In this document: positions 10,614-21,675 of the stretch, in pieces
How the letters are laid out: each line of letters begins with the position of its first letter
How positions within the stretch are numbered: the stretch's first letter is position 1
Assembly (NCBI RefSeq): GCF_040712315.1
Contig: NC_134021.1
Span: 27,428,001 to 27,492,000, forward strand
DNA length: 64,000 bases
Source of the DNA: Castanea sativa
Taxonomy: Eukaryota > Streptophyta > Magnoliopsida > Fagales > Fagaceae
Direction of reading: 5' to 3'
Position numbers and translations under genes: made by a program
Notes under the pieces: generated by a model
The model's input: the letters and a program-made list of their open reading frames with translations, nothing else
Databases searched by the model: none
What the model was told of the DNA's origin: nothing

Positions 10614-11366
10614 CCATTGTACTTCCCAATCAAATTCGTCGTAACACTTATAATGATCAATTTTACGAAGATCCCATTGTATTCCGGACGCTCGCAGCAT
10701 TGGTCCTGATAAACCCCAATTTATTACTTCGTCTCTACCAATAATGCCTACGCCCTCAACTCGTTCTAAAAAAATAGGATTTCTTGTAATAAGTTTTTGA
10801 TATTCAGTAACTCCTGTTAAAAAATAATCGCAGAAATCCAAACATTTATCTATCCATCCATAAGGTAGATCAGCCGCCACTCCTCCGATACGAAAATAAT
10901 TATGCATCATTCTCATACCCGTAGCAGCTTCGAATAGATCATATACTAATTCTCTTTCTCTGAAAATATAGAAGAAAGGAGTCTGTGCACCAATATCTGC
11001 CATGAAAGGGCCGAGCCATAACAAATGAGAAGCTATACGACTCAATTCCAACATAATTACTCTGATATAACTAGCTCTTTTCGGTACTTGAATATTTCCT
11101 AGCCGTTCTGGCCCATTTACAGTTATTGCTTCTGTGAACATAGTAGCTAAATAATCCCAACGGGTTACATAAGGCAGATATTGTATAATAGTTCGGTTTT
11201 CCGCAATTTTTTCCATCCCTCTGTGTAAATAACCCAATATTGGTTCACAGTCAATAACATCTTCGCCGTCCAGAGTAACGACGAGTCGAAGAACACCATG
11301 CATTGACGGGTGGTGGGGGCCCATATTGACTATCATGAGATCCTTTCTTGTAACTGGTATATTCAT
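10452..11366 (-). pseudogene. ndhH: Truncated plastid ndhH fused to a 53-codon foreign tail
   Basis: NdhH is the 49-kDa-type subunit of the plastid NAD(P)H dehydrogenase-like complex (about 393 residues in plastids). The first 251 residues here read as normal NdhH, with the [14 protein letters not shown] and [19 protein letters not shown] signatures near the N-terminus and a [11 protein letters not shown] stretch at 241-251. After W251 (about 10614) the frame leaves NdhH and runs 53 codons through inverted-repeat sequence to a stop. The C-terminal third is missing, so it cannot be a working NdhH, and there is no transit peptide. It is a NUPT copy. The source of the tail was not recognised. 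Confidence 0.93.
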
Positions 11367-11469
11367 AAGTTTTTCCTCGATTCATTCTTCTACGAATTGC
11401 GTAAAACGAAAAACAGTTTATCAAAATTCAAGATCTAATAAAGCAAATAGTTCAAAATGACTCTTAAAA

Positions 11470-11742
11470 TTAACGAGTTTTTGATTCTCGAATACCCAAC
11501 TGATTTATTAAGTATTTATAAAGTACTCTCTTTTTCTTTGACAAATAAGACAGCAATCGTTGACGTTTTCCCAGAATTTTACGGAGACCTCTTTGAGAGG
11601 AATAGTCTTTTCTGTGCAATTCCAAATGTGAAGTAAGTCTTCTTATTTTATTGGTCCAACTAAATACTTGAAATTCAACAGATCCCCTGTTTTCTTCTTT
11701 TTCTTCTTGCGAAATAAGCGAGATGAATGAGTTTTGTACCAT
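11470..11742 (-). CDS. rps15: Plastid ribosomal protein uS15 (NUPT copy, intact frame)
   Basis: 90 codons, the normal length of plastid rps15, starting [11 protein letters not shown] and ending GIRESKTR. The conserved S15 core with [18 protein letters not shown] is complete. In the plastid it is a 30S protein that binds 16S rRNA. Here it lies in nuclear DNA between ndhH' and ycf1', in native plastid order and spacing, without a transit peptide or nuclear promoter that I can see. Translation to a functional plastid protein is therefore unlikely. The undamaged frame is evidence of a recent insertion. Confidence 0.93.
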   Translation of the reverse strand: MVQNSFISLISQEEKEENRGSVEFQVFSWTNKIRRLTSHLELHRKDYSSQRGLRKILGKRQRLLSYLSKKKRVLYKYLINQLGIRESKTR

Positions 11743-12187
11743 AAAAATGAATCGCCCCTCTCTCTTTTTTTTTTTTAGATATTTTTATCCATATATTTAT
11801 TGATCAGTAATAATAATTACACTCATTTTAATTTTCTATACACATCTTAATTTCGTTAAGAAGTCTTAATTTTGTCAAACAAACTTACTTATTTTAGTAG
11901 TCAATAATCAATCCAATTTTAAAATTGTATTCGGATAGGATATACTATACACAAAGTATGGTCTATTTTTCCACTCACAAAAAATAAAAAAAAAATTAGA
12001 CCTGAAAATAAATAAGACGACTTTGTTGATTTATTTCTAGATCGAATAAATATTAATATAATTCAACGCGTCATTAAATTAAGTATCCTGTATCAGAATG
12101 ATGTGTAAGATAATAAGATAATGGGGGTGTTTATTTCTTTGTCTTCATATACTAGCTATGGTACGGGAATCGAGTCAAAATGTACCA

Positions 12188-14405
12188 TTAATGAATTTTC
12201 AATAGCGGATATATCTGAATCCTTATCAGACTGAAACGACTACCATTATTGGTATCAAACCAATAGCGATTCATACAAGATAAATCTTCTAATCGATAAT
12301 TGGGCCAAAGAAAGAACTTTAATTTAATTAGTTTATTTTTATCTCTATAAAGCTCTTTTCTTTTATTCAAAACTTGATCGCAATTGCAATTTTTTAACTT
12401 ATTTACATTGCAAAATACCGTATTTCTATGTATACCGTTTCCATTCCCCGAATTGAAACAAATTCGAATTCTCAATTCTCTACGACGCCTTGGGGATAAA
12501 ATTTTTTCAGGAAAAATAAAATCATAATTATTTTTGTCTCTATTTCCAGTCATTTTTTTATGTAGTGCAATGGATTCATCAAAATCCTTCTTATTCTTAT
12601 GAAGACAGGCCGGGCTTTTTTCTAGGTATCTTTGATGACTTTGCTGCTGCTTACTCTTATGCACCAATGAGATACCTATGGTTTGATATATAAAAAATTG
12701 TCCATCCGTTTTTACAGACAGACGGACTGGTTCGATAATCAATATTCCCTTTTTCATCAATTCTGTAAAAGTTAAACCCTTCCGGACCATCAGAATATCC
12801 AGACTCATTTCTTCCCTTTGAATAGCGGATATAGCAATTTCTCTTGGATTTCTCAGTCTAAGCAGGAGACAATATACTTTGATGTTATTGATTATTTTTT
12901 GATTTAAAGAATCATCCCATCTCAATTGAAAATGAAAATACCTTTTTAGGAATAACTCAAGTTCTGTTTCCGTGTTAGTCTTGTATTGCTTTTTATTTCT
13001 ACGTTTTTTTATGTCTAATCCCCTAGAATCTTCTTCAACATCTTTTTCTTGGTTTGAGAGAGACGCTTCAGGATCCACTTGGTCCGCGAATTCTTTTTCT
13101 ATTTGATTTCTATTTTTTAATTCAAGAGTTTTTTCATTCGATAATGTAAAACTTTTTTTATTTCCAGTGATGCTTTTCTGTTTATTAACATTTTCGTTTA
13201 CATTAAAATTAAAAAAAAGTAATTTGATTGGTATGACCCATGGTTTAATCTTATATGTATTATAAAGTATCACAAATTCTGGGAAAAACCAAAGTTCTAG
13301 ATTCGATATGGGATGACTTAGTATTTCTTCATTCATTCCCATCCAATCAAAGAAAAAACCTTGTTGATTGGATGGGTTAATTTTCTGATCTTGATGAATC
13401 GTCAGATAAAAAAGGCCTTTCTTATCAATTTTATCGATTATTTGACAATTATTAAACCCAGTCTTAGTATTTTTATTCCTGTTGGTAACGTTATCGATAT
13501 CGACCCAGGCCTTAATATTGATCTTCTTTCTAAGACAAAAATGGAGGATTTTCCAATCCAAATATTTTGTATTTGAATTTTTTTCTATATCTAGACTATC
13601 ATCTTCGACGAGAGAATTATGGATAAGGATACCTCCCAGCATATCAAATAATTTGCGTTTAGGCGTATTGTAATTATAAGAAATCTCTTGGTTATTATTT
13701 ACTTGTAATGGCAATCCATAAATATATGAATCTTTCTTATTTTCATAATTAATAGATTTATACGATAAAAGATCATATTTATATTGTTTTTGATTTGGTA
13801 ATGGTTCTATTTCAAAATCTTTTGCTTTTTCGTAATGAATAAATTGGGTTTTTTCATATTCATATGACTCACATTTATTGAGATCTTTATTTTTAGTCAT
13901 ATGGTTGAACCTAGTTCGCCATTTTTGTGTTACTAATCTAGACCATTTAATCTGAGATAAATCGTATTGATATTGATAATGACCCTTTAGCCAGTTTTTC
14001 CATTCATTAATTCCATAATTTGGAGGTTTTTTATGTCTGAATTCAGAATCAAATATTCCTTGCGTTCCAACAAAATACTCCCTTATTTCATTCTTAAGAA
14101 AAAAAGATGTTCCGTAATATTTAAAGACGGATCTTAACTTATCTAGGTTATTGACTGGGGTTTGCGATAATTTATAAAATACATATGCTTGTGACAAGTA
14201 AGATAAGTCCCCAAAAATCTTTGAATTTTTTTTAATAATACAAAGTGACTTTTTTATAGTCGAACTAAAGTTAAATATACTTTGATTTGTTTTATCAATT
14301 CTTTCCCGATTTGCTTCATTATTGTAAATGTATTTATTAATAACTTTTTTTGTTAATTCAAGAAAGAGCTGTGCATTGATTCTAGGTATATTAATGATAC
14401 ATAGA
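12188..14405 (-). pseudogene. ycf1: 3' part of plastid ycf1 (TIC214)
   Basis: One uninterrupted minus-strand frame runs from the NUPT edge (about 14400) to the stop at 12188-12190, roughly 735 codons. Plastid Ycf1/TIC214 has about 1,800-1,900 residues, so this is the C-terminal part. Landmarks are [16 protein letters not shown] near the cut edge, [30 protein letters not shown], and the closing [15 protein letters not shown]. An apparent start near 14197 is only an internal codon; coding continues upstream in frame. TIC214 belongs to the inner-envelope import complex; the N-terminal membrane part is absent, so this copy is non-functional. Confidence 0.93.
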
Positions 14406-14688
14406 AGGATGTGTCACAAGAAACCGTTGTAGTGTGTTTTCATTTTTAGTTGATGATTAAAGTGCAAAAAAATGAAAAATAATGAAAACCATGGAATATT
14501 ATCAAAACATGCCTTATCATAAACATAGTAATAGCTGTAGTAGATGTAGCATGATAGATTACAAACCTAAAATATATATGTCATGTCAAATAAGTGCTAG
14601 AGAGATAAAGAAGTGTACTGAGTAGGGAGAAAGGGGAAAGAAAATAAACATGGGGGAGGAAATAAAAATACATAATGTGATGGTCTAA

Positions 14689-17600
14689 TCAAAAGTCTGA
14701 AATAAGAGTCTGATCTCCAAAGTGACTGGAGCCAGTAATACTAAAAAGAAGACGCTCACGACGCGCCTCTATGACTGCCACCTTCTTCTTTAAAACCTCA
14801 ATGCTAGCATCTATAGCATCCATGGCAGATTGAACCTTCTTCGTAAAGAAGGCTCGAGCAATCTCTCGCAAGTGATCTAGAAGAAACTCCACAACAAATC
14901 CAACTTGAATCAACTCTTGAACTACGACCCTCCACTGTAGGATCCTCTTAGCAGACACAGTATCCATGAAGTTATGCACAATATTGTTCATCACGCTCCC
15001 TAATAGCTTAAGGAAATGCTCCCTAGTGAGTCGGGCAAAGAGAAACCCTGCTTTAAGTGCCTCTAAATGGGTAATGCATTCTCCAGGAAACCAAAAACCA
15101 TGAAAATCAACATAAGGAGCTCTAGCGCCCTAGAAGTCCATAAGGTCAAGGTCAATGGTCTCGGGCTGCTTGAATCAAATGAAGAAGGCAGCAGCCTCAC
15201 TTACCGGATCAAGAGTAGTAGCAGAATTGCTACCAACCTCAAATCGAGAGGATGAAGCCACCTCAATAAGAGTCGGACTTGGGAAGAAATATGTGATAAA
15301 GCATGAGTTCACAAGAAATAGACAAAGTGACGGGATGAATCCAATAATAAAGATTAAAGAAGGTACAAGAGAAAGGAAATTACCAGGACTCATAGGAGTG
15401 GGGGCTACAGGTTTAATAGAAGTAAGAGCCGTAAGCATCGTGGGGCCTGCTGCAGCCTTGGGATCCTCAAGAATGTTTGTGGCTACGAAGAATAATGTGC
15501 AAAGTAATCAGAAAATTGTACTAGGAAAGGACAGGGAGAAAAGAAAAAGAAGATTTTTCAAGGACAAAAGACATACCCATAGCCTCGGTTTCTTGCTCAT
15601 AACTATCACTGCCCTCATCAGAATTAGAAACCCTCGTCTTCATGACAGGCTCATCCTCGAAGTCCTCAAGGACTTCCTCGAATCCCTCATTAGAAGACGA
15701 ATCTGCATCAGACCCTTAGGTGGCGAAGTTGGGAATGGAGGAAGGAGTGACTACCAAAGATGAGCCATCCTTCACAGCCTGAGGGAGGGCAACAAAGGGA
15801 TTATTGGTAGAGATGACAGGAGAAGTAGCAGGAGAAGCACTTCCAGTCTAAGATACGTTTGTGGGAGTGACTTCTTTCTAAGGAGTAGGGATCTCAATAG
15901 AAATGGGAACAAACTCGCTAGCCCTCTCAACTTGGGCACTCTCCTCGACAGGAAATAGCTGGGGTGGAGGAACTAGAGCCTCAATAAGAGCTCCTAGTGT
16001 AGCAGCAAAAGCGGAGGCCATGGCCTCAGCCATGACATCTACCTCATCAAAGAAACCCTCCATGAGTATGCCCATAGCAACAGGAACTTCCCCACCCATA
16101 GGGTGATAAACAGAAAGGGGCTCGAGATCAACCTAAAAAAAAGAGAAAGAAAGAGGGAAAGTGTTAATACAAAATGAAGGAATAAATAAACTTGAAAAGA
16201 GAAAGAGAGCACATGGCAACACGTGGCAATGCAAATGCATGCAAGGGAAAAGAATGTACCTCAAACTCGTGCTAATCAAGCAATATGGGGCAAGTGGCAA
16301 AAATGTTCTCCTTGTGCTTAGACTGCCAAGGAAGAAGAAAAAAAAAGGAAGAGAAGAAAAATATGAATAAGTATGCATATGGAGTTAGTCGCAGGAAAGC
16401 CCCATAAATAGTTGAGATAAAGAAAAAGTAAAGTTTAGAGATAACATACTCTCCTCTCAGTAGTGGCAGATGGGAGTGGTGGAAATATCTTCCTCTTACT
16501 GCCACAAGTCTTGCTAGAATGAGGAGCATCCATGGCTAGCCTTGGAGCAAAGGACTTGGGCTTACTTGCAGTAGAAGGCCTGCTAGAACGAGTGTGAGTA
16601 GAAGGAGGAGCAGAGCTCTCAAGGACTAGGTTGCCAATAGGAGGAAGGCCACCCTCATAGGGAACAATGTCAAAACAGGTCTTAGAAGAACCATGCCCTC
16701 TCTTGGCAGATTTTGGCTTAGTGGTCCGAGACACCGAGCCCTTCTTCGCAGGCGCAGGAAGGTTCACCACCTTCACCTTCTTCTCCCAACCCGTATGGTA
16801 CTCACCAACATATAGATATCACACTTTCTCCTTCTCTCGTCACTCAAATATGGCAGACCTACTCTGTTTCCTAGCATATGCCACCACGGACTTGGTGAGG
16901 AGTAACAACCGTGGGTTGGTAGAAATAATGGCATGAAGACCCTCGGGAGGAATAAGGGAAAACTCGCGGCCACCCAACAAAACTTACACAATGGAAGTCA
17001 TCATAGCTTGCCAATACCCATGCATCGTAGCAATGCAAAGGTCCTTTCGCTGTGAACCCGAAATGGTGATTGCCATGAAGTGCTTACTCCAAAACTCAAA
17101 ATCACTAGGGCGCAAAAATTTCCTAACGGAAGTAGTGGAATCTAAGATGACAATGAAATCATCGGGTATGTGCTAATCCAACCCAAACTATCTCCTCACT
17201 CTGTTGGCAGAATAGTGAACAAAGTGGATGCTCTCATCAGTCAGGTAAGGAAACCACTCAGCATTAGTGGCTGCCAAGTACGTAATCCCCCTCTCATCAA
17301 ACACAATCAATGGAGTGGTGGTCTCGACAATGTCTATAAAGGGACCCATGACCAAATTAGCACATGTGAAACCATTGCCTAAATTTCTGTAGGCCTTCCA
17401 AGAAAAACCAACTCCCTTATCAAAGAACTCAAAGGTAGGATGCCCAAATGGCTTCAACCCAACCCAACGGTAAGCCAGCAAAAATAAGATACAAAACAAC
17501 CATAGAAATCAGTAATAACTTTTGGACAAGACCGGTACTTCCCTTTGGTAAAAGAGACAGACTTGCATTTAGCCAAGTGTCTAGCACAACGTTCCCACAG

Positions 17601-18644
17601 AAGGTGTTGCAATATAGTATTGTGGGCAGAAGTAGTAACTATATGGCAGGAGCCTGCTTGCCTCTTGTCACCCTACAGAATGTCAAACTGCACATACAAA
17701 TGACTCGGAAACATAGGGGCCAATGGCAAACTCACCCCAGCAGAATTTTTTGTGTTTAAGTGAAAGTAAAGAGGTTTTACAGTATAATGAGGGTGAGAGC
17801 CAAAGATGAACTTACAAAGCCAAAACACAACAAAGGCCACACGGTGGATAGCATCGGAAGCCTTGAAGAAAGTCCTAACTCAATGCAACAACTTTGCATT
17901 ACCACTTATCCCTTTCCTCAACTTGGTCTCCACGGCCTCCTCCTCAATGGAAAGTTCAATGTTGCTCGGGTCCGTGTCACCAAGGATAGGCAACAATAGT
18001 TGGTTTGCCACATCATCCAAGGTCACGGTGATCTCGTTGCAAGAAAGGAAGAAGGTGTGGGTGGCGCTACACCATCAACGGACCAAATGACAAAGATTGA
18101 ACAAGTCCCTATAGTTGGACAAGCAACGGGATGAAACGATGGCCTTCAACACGCCAGTTTGCTGTAATGCCGCCATGAAACCCGTGTCGGACAACTCCTC
18201 GTCTACCCACTCCTTCCAACACAAAGAAGTACTCGACTCAAATTCGAAGTTAATGGGCACAACCCTTGGCATATATCAAGATCGGGAATTGTGGAAGCCA
18301 AAGGAGCCCAAGAAACCTCCGTATCACGGCAACAAATAGAGAGCCACACACGGCCTAGCGGTGGATGCAAATAGTCACCGGGCACCATGGGGAAGTGAAT
18401 GTGAGTGTCATACCACGGATCGATAAGGGGAGGGCACTCGCTATTTGGGTCACGACCCCCTTCCTCCTCGTCGGAGCGGTCCAATTCAGGTTAGGGAGCC
18501 TCTTCACCCCATGGTTCTGGTAGGAGGGTCATTGGCGGCGACTTCTTTCCTCTTACGGCGGGAAGAACCTTTGTCTTTCGTCAGTGACATGACAGATTGT
18601 TTGAATGGGGAAGATGTGTGGTGAGGTTTTGAGAAAGAAGACAT
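14689..18644 (-). pseudogene. Decayed plant-mobile-domain (MAIN/MAIL-like) gene, antisense in an LTR element
   Basis: Minus-strand coding traces run from ATG at 18642-18644 to 14689, with stops and frameshifts (the first stop falls about 47 codons in). Recognisable blocks in order are LGRVWLSICCRDTEVSWAPL (18380-18320), WKEWVDEELSDTGFMAALQQ (18220-18160), CNEITVTLDDVANQLLLPIL (about 18030-17975), FFDKGVGFSWKAYRNLG (about 17430-17380), FDERGITYLAATNAEWFPYL (about 17310-17250), a basic and serine-rich segment at 16435-16776, and a coiled-coil-like tail at 14689-14994. This is the plant mobile domain (aminotransferase-like PMD) family, which includes MAIN and MAIL1 and is also carried by retroelements. 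The LTR pair and polypurine tract around it read on the plus strand, so the gene is antisense to its presumed carrier. The plus-strand frames opposite it are shadows. Confidence 0.75.
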
Positions 18645-18945
18645 GGTGAAGAGAAAGGAATGAGAAAAGTGTTCCGAACGAATGATGGGAAAGGGAAGAG
18701 TTTAAGTACTAATGACAATAAAAGTGACGTGAAAAGAGGCAATGGGTCAACCGTCAAAAGAAGCATCGTATTAATGGAGTAGAGGCTGTGTTTCAGAATA
18801 ATTGCTAAACTGGTGAATTCGAAGAGACAACACTATTCATGGCAAGAAAGAAAATAAGGCGGGGCCCATTGTTCAAAAAACCCACGAAAAAATGAGAGAA
18901 AAGAGATTTTCTATTCGCATATGAACTGTAAGAGCAATTCATATG

Positions 18946-18959
18946 CTCAGGGGGCTGAA
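18946..18959 (+). other. Polypurine tract before the 3' LTR
   Basis: CTCAGGGGGCTGAA directly abuts the TGTTGATG start of the LTR at 18960. It sets plus-strand polarity of the element: this LTR is the 3' LTR. Confidence 0.65.
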
Positions 18960-20235
18960 TGTTGATGCCCATTTTTGACAAAAGTGTCCAATAGCAAAAG
19001 AAGCCTAACAATATGAAAAAGATAGAGAAAGAAAGCAGTGAAATAAAGACCATTGGGCCAGAATGGCAGGAATAATGGTCCACGAGCCCACAAAATAATA
19101 AGTGGCCTGAAAGAAAGCAAGCGGGCCGAGGAAGCCCCAAAGAATAAAGTAGTGAACCCATGAAAATTATAAGAGATGGAAAGAAAGCAAAAATGGGCCA
19201 AAAGAGCCCAAAGAAAGAAATTAGTAAATGGGTTAGTCCGAAGGCCAATAAACCCAAAGGCAAAGGATGTGGTAATTGGGCTAGGGAAGTCCAAAAGATT
19301 TAGCAGAAGCCCATGTGAATGAAAAAGGTAGGAAATGATGAGATGAGCCAGGGATGAACAAAGAATGAAATGGGCTGAGGATACCCAAAGAATGAAATGG
19401 GCCAAGGATGCCCAAAGAATGAAACAGGCCAAAGAATGAAACGGGCCAAGGATGCCCAAAGAATGAAACGGGCCGAGGAAGTACGAAGTATTGAATGGAC
19501 TGACTCGGCAGGAATGCTAGGCAGTAAAGACTAAAAGAAGGAATAATGTAAGAAAATGCCATGGCAAGCGCTTCAGCCCGCAAGCCCAAAGGTAACAACA
19601 AGGCAAAAAAAGGTGAATGATATATCATGACAAGAATGATGCAGCGGCATGGCAGGACAAAGGATAAAAAGGGATATGGGCCAAGTCAAAGAAGGGAAAG
19701 CCCATACCCAAGCAATGCCCAGCCCAAAGAAGAAATGGGATGCAGAGAATGAAAACCCAAAAACTCATTCACGTTGCAAAAGTTAAACAAACACCAAAGC
19801 ATGTAGTAAAACCAGACAAACTTGGAAGCAATAGCAAATGCGTGAGAGCTAGAAAAGTAATGGACTCATATGGAAATGGAGCATGCACACAAGGCTCAAG
19901 CACCACCTCCTTGTACCCAGCCAATACAGGGGAGGTGGGCCACGGGTCAGAGGTAAGAGAGGGTGTGGTCTGGTGGTGGGGAGAAGGGGGAGCCTATTTT
20001 GGGATCCTACTCAAGTTCTTTTGGGGGAAATGTCCTGCTGAAATGACATCTCATCCAAAAGTGGTAAACATGAGCTATAATCACTAGATGCATGCTATAG
20101 AGGTTGATAAGGGAGAAATTTAACCCTTATCTAGATGGGAATGTCAAGGAGAGTAAAAGAACAAAAGAAATTTTTTTTTTTTTTTTTTTTGGATGAGGTG
20201 TGGCACAACCAACACAATGTAGTGGTGGTGGTTAG
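18960..20235 (+). mobile_element. 3' LTR of the mobile-domain retroelement, segment 1 of 3
   Basis: Matches the LTR at 5683 over almost its whole length. The copy continues at 28333-28469 and again at 29839 to about 30550 after removal of two later insertions. Each break is flanked by a target duplication (GTTAG, then GGGGG). Total LTR length is about 2.1 kb. Antisense frames of 115-170 codons here are hydrophobic products of purine-rich LTR text and are not genes. Confidence 0.8.
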
Positions 20236-21661
20236 TGTAGTATAATAGGATTAAATATGGTTTGAATCTCATATAAAACATACGCAGTGGAAATTTAACG
20301 GATCTACTTCATTCACAATCGATAACATGCACTATGTAAGTTTCAGAATTCAAGAACAAGAGAGCATACCTTGGTGTGTTGAATTTCAAAATAAAGATCG
20401 GAAGCACTTGAAAATACTTTTGATCTTCACTCCAATTCCACTAACGCCCAAGATGTGAGGTCTCTCAATCAGTTCCAACGGAAGAATGTCAAAAAGTGTC
20501 TAACACTTCTTACACCACTTCGCAATAGTGTTTATTCAATTCTCTACAGAAATTTTTGTATGTTTCTCCCTTTGTATCTAACTGATTATCTAATTAGACT
20601 GGCCTTTTGGGCCTTTCCGATTGGGCTTTAGTATGTGGCTTGGAGTGGGACCAATAAGACACTAGCTCCAATGGGCCTTGGGCTTTTCTGTCAACTCTTG
20701 ACAAGTCCAAAGTTACCATTAATTATATTTAATACTACTATATAAATATAGTTGCACTTTAGACCTTATCTATAAATTATATCCCAAGACTTTATTGTAC
20801 ATGCAACTCCTTCATAAAATATTCGTAGTAATACAAAGTCATGAATGTAGACTGCCACTTTGTAAATTACTACATCTTATCCTTGAGTACCCGATTTAAT
20901 CTTTTAAGTTATTCATCATATATTTATGAAATCCAATTTCATAAATATATACTCTAGCAACAATTTACTAAAGTAGTTATGCCTAACATTCTGAATAACA
21001 AAATCATTAAACTTATCTCAAGGGAATATTTTGTATCTCCGTTAAGAGACTATGAATTCCATCTTGAGAATATATGTTCCATCAACACTAAATGTGGTTG
21101 CCCAACATACTGAGGTTTTGATCGTTTCTTTAGACCTCACTCCTGATATATTAAAGCAACCCACACTTCATGATTAAGTCTATTATTCTCTCAAGATTAA
21201 GAGTTCATGCAAATATAAGTCGTGAGTTTATTATTCATTTGACAGTCGTTAGGAGAATAATAAATCTCACACTAGTCCAGTTCAATATGTTTTAACTCTT
21301 AAAACATATCAACATACCAACTAGAAATTTTCATTTCCATGATCAAGACAAATCATCTTAGTTGATATGTTATATTCTTCATAGATGAAAAGTTCAATTT
21401 CATCACCGACTACGAACTACAATTTTTAGTTTACAAAGAACTTGTGATTTATATTTTCTGTGACTTTTCACATAAATCACATACTATGCATCTCATAGAC
21501 TATATGATAATGTCTCAATATTCATGTTACCATTATTTCAGATAATAATAAAACAACTTTAATAAATACAACATTAAGTCATACATAATGTCATACATAA
21601 TGTCATACATAATAACATACATAGCATCATACAATAGGATTTAAGAGCACTAATCCTAACA
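20236..21661 (-). repeat. Copia 3' LTR
   Basis: 1,426 bp. In the sense direction (minus strand) it starts TGTTAGGATTAGTGC and ends ATTATACTACA. Differs from its partner by scattered substitutions and a 10-bp AAAAGGGACC-type indel. Confidence 0.93.
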
Positions 21662-21675
21662 ATCTCCCACTTGCT

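Larger units (their letters stand above)
10614..14405. other. Nuclear plastid DNA insertion (NUPT): ndhH' - rps15 - ycf1'
   Basis: About 3.8 kb are collinear with the plastid small single-copy region: 5' part of ndhH, the ndhH-rps15 spacer (11367-11469), rps15, the rps15-ycf1 spacer (11743-12187), and the 3' part of ycf1. All genes are on the minus strand in the native order. Both edges cut inside genes. The reading frames are undamaged, pointing to a transfer that is young compared with the decayed transposons around it. The right junction is near 14395-14410, judged from the end of ycf1-like coding. Confidence 0.92.

Noticed and set aside
10614..14405. Window taken for plastid genome or for an assembly chimera
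   Set aside because: Only 3.8 kb is plastid-like, both ends cut inside genes, and the right-arm sequence continues into the ndhH frame. A chimera cannot be fully excluded without spanning reads.
15155..15763. 202-codon plus-strand frame
   Set aside because: Shadow of the decayed mobile-domain gene on the minus strand; no domain on the plus strand.
18805..19628. Minus-strand frames of 115-170 codons with repeats such as FHSLGILGPFHSL
   Set aside because: They mirror the AAAGAATGAAA(C/T)GGGCC repeats of the LTR; the equivalent at 5781-6008 is short and different. Not genes.
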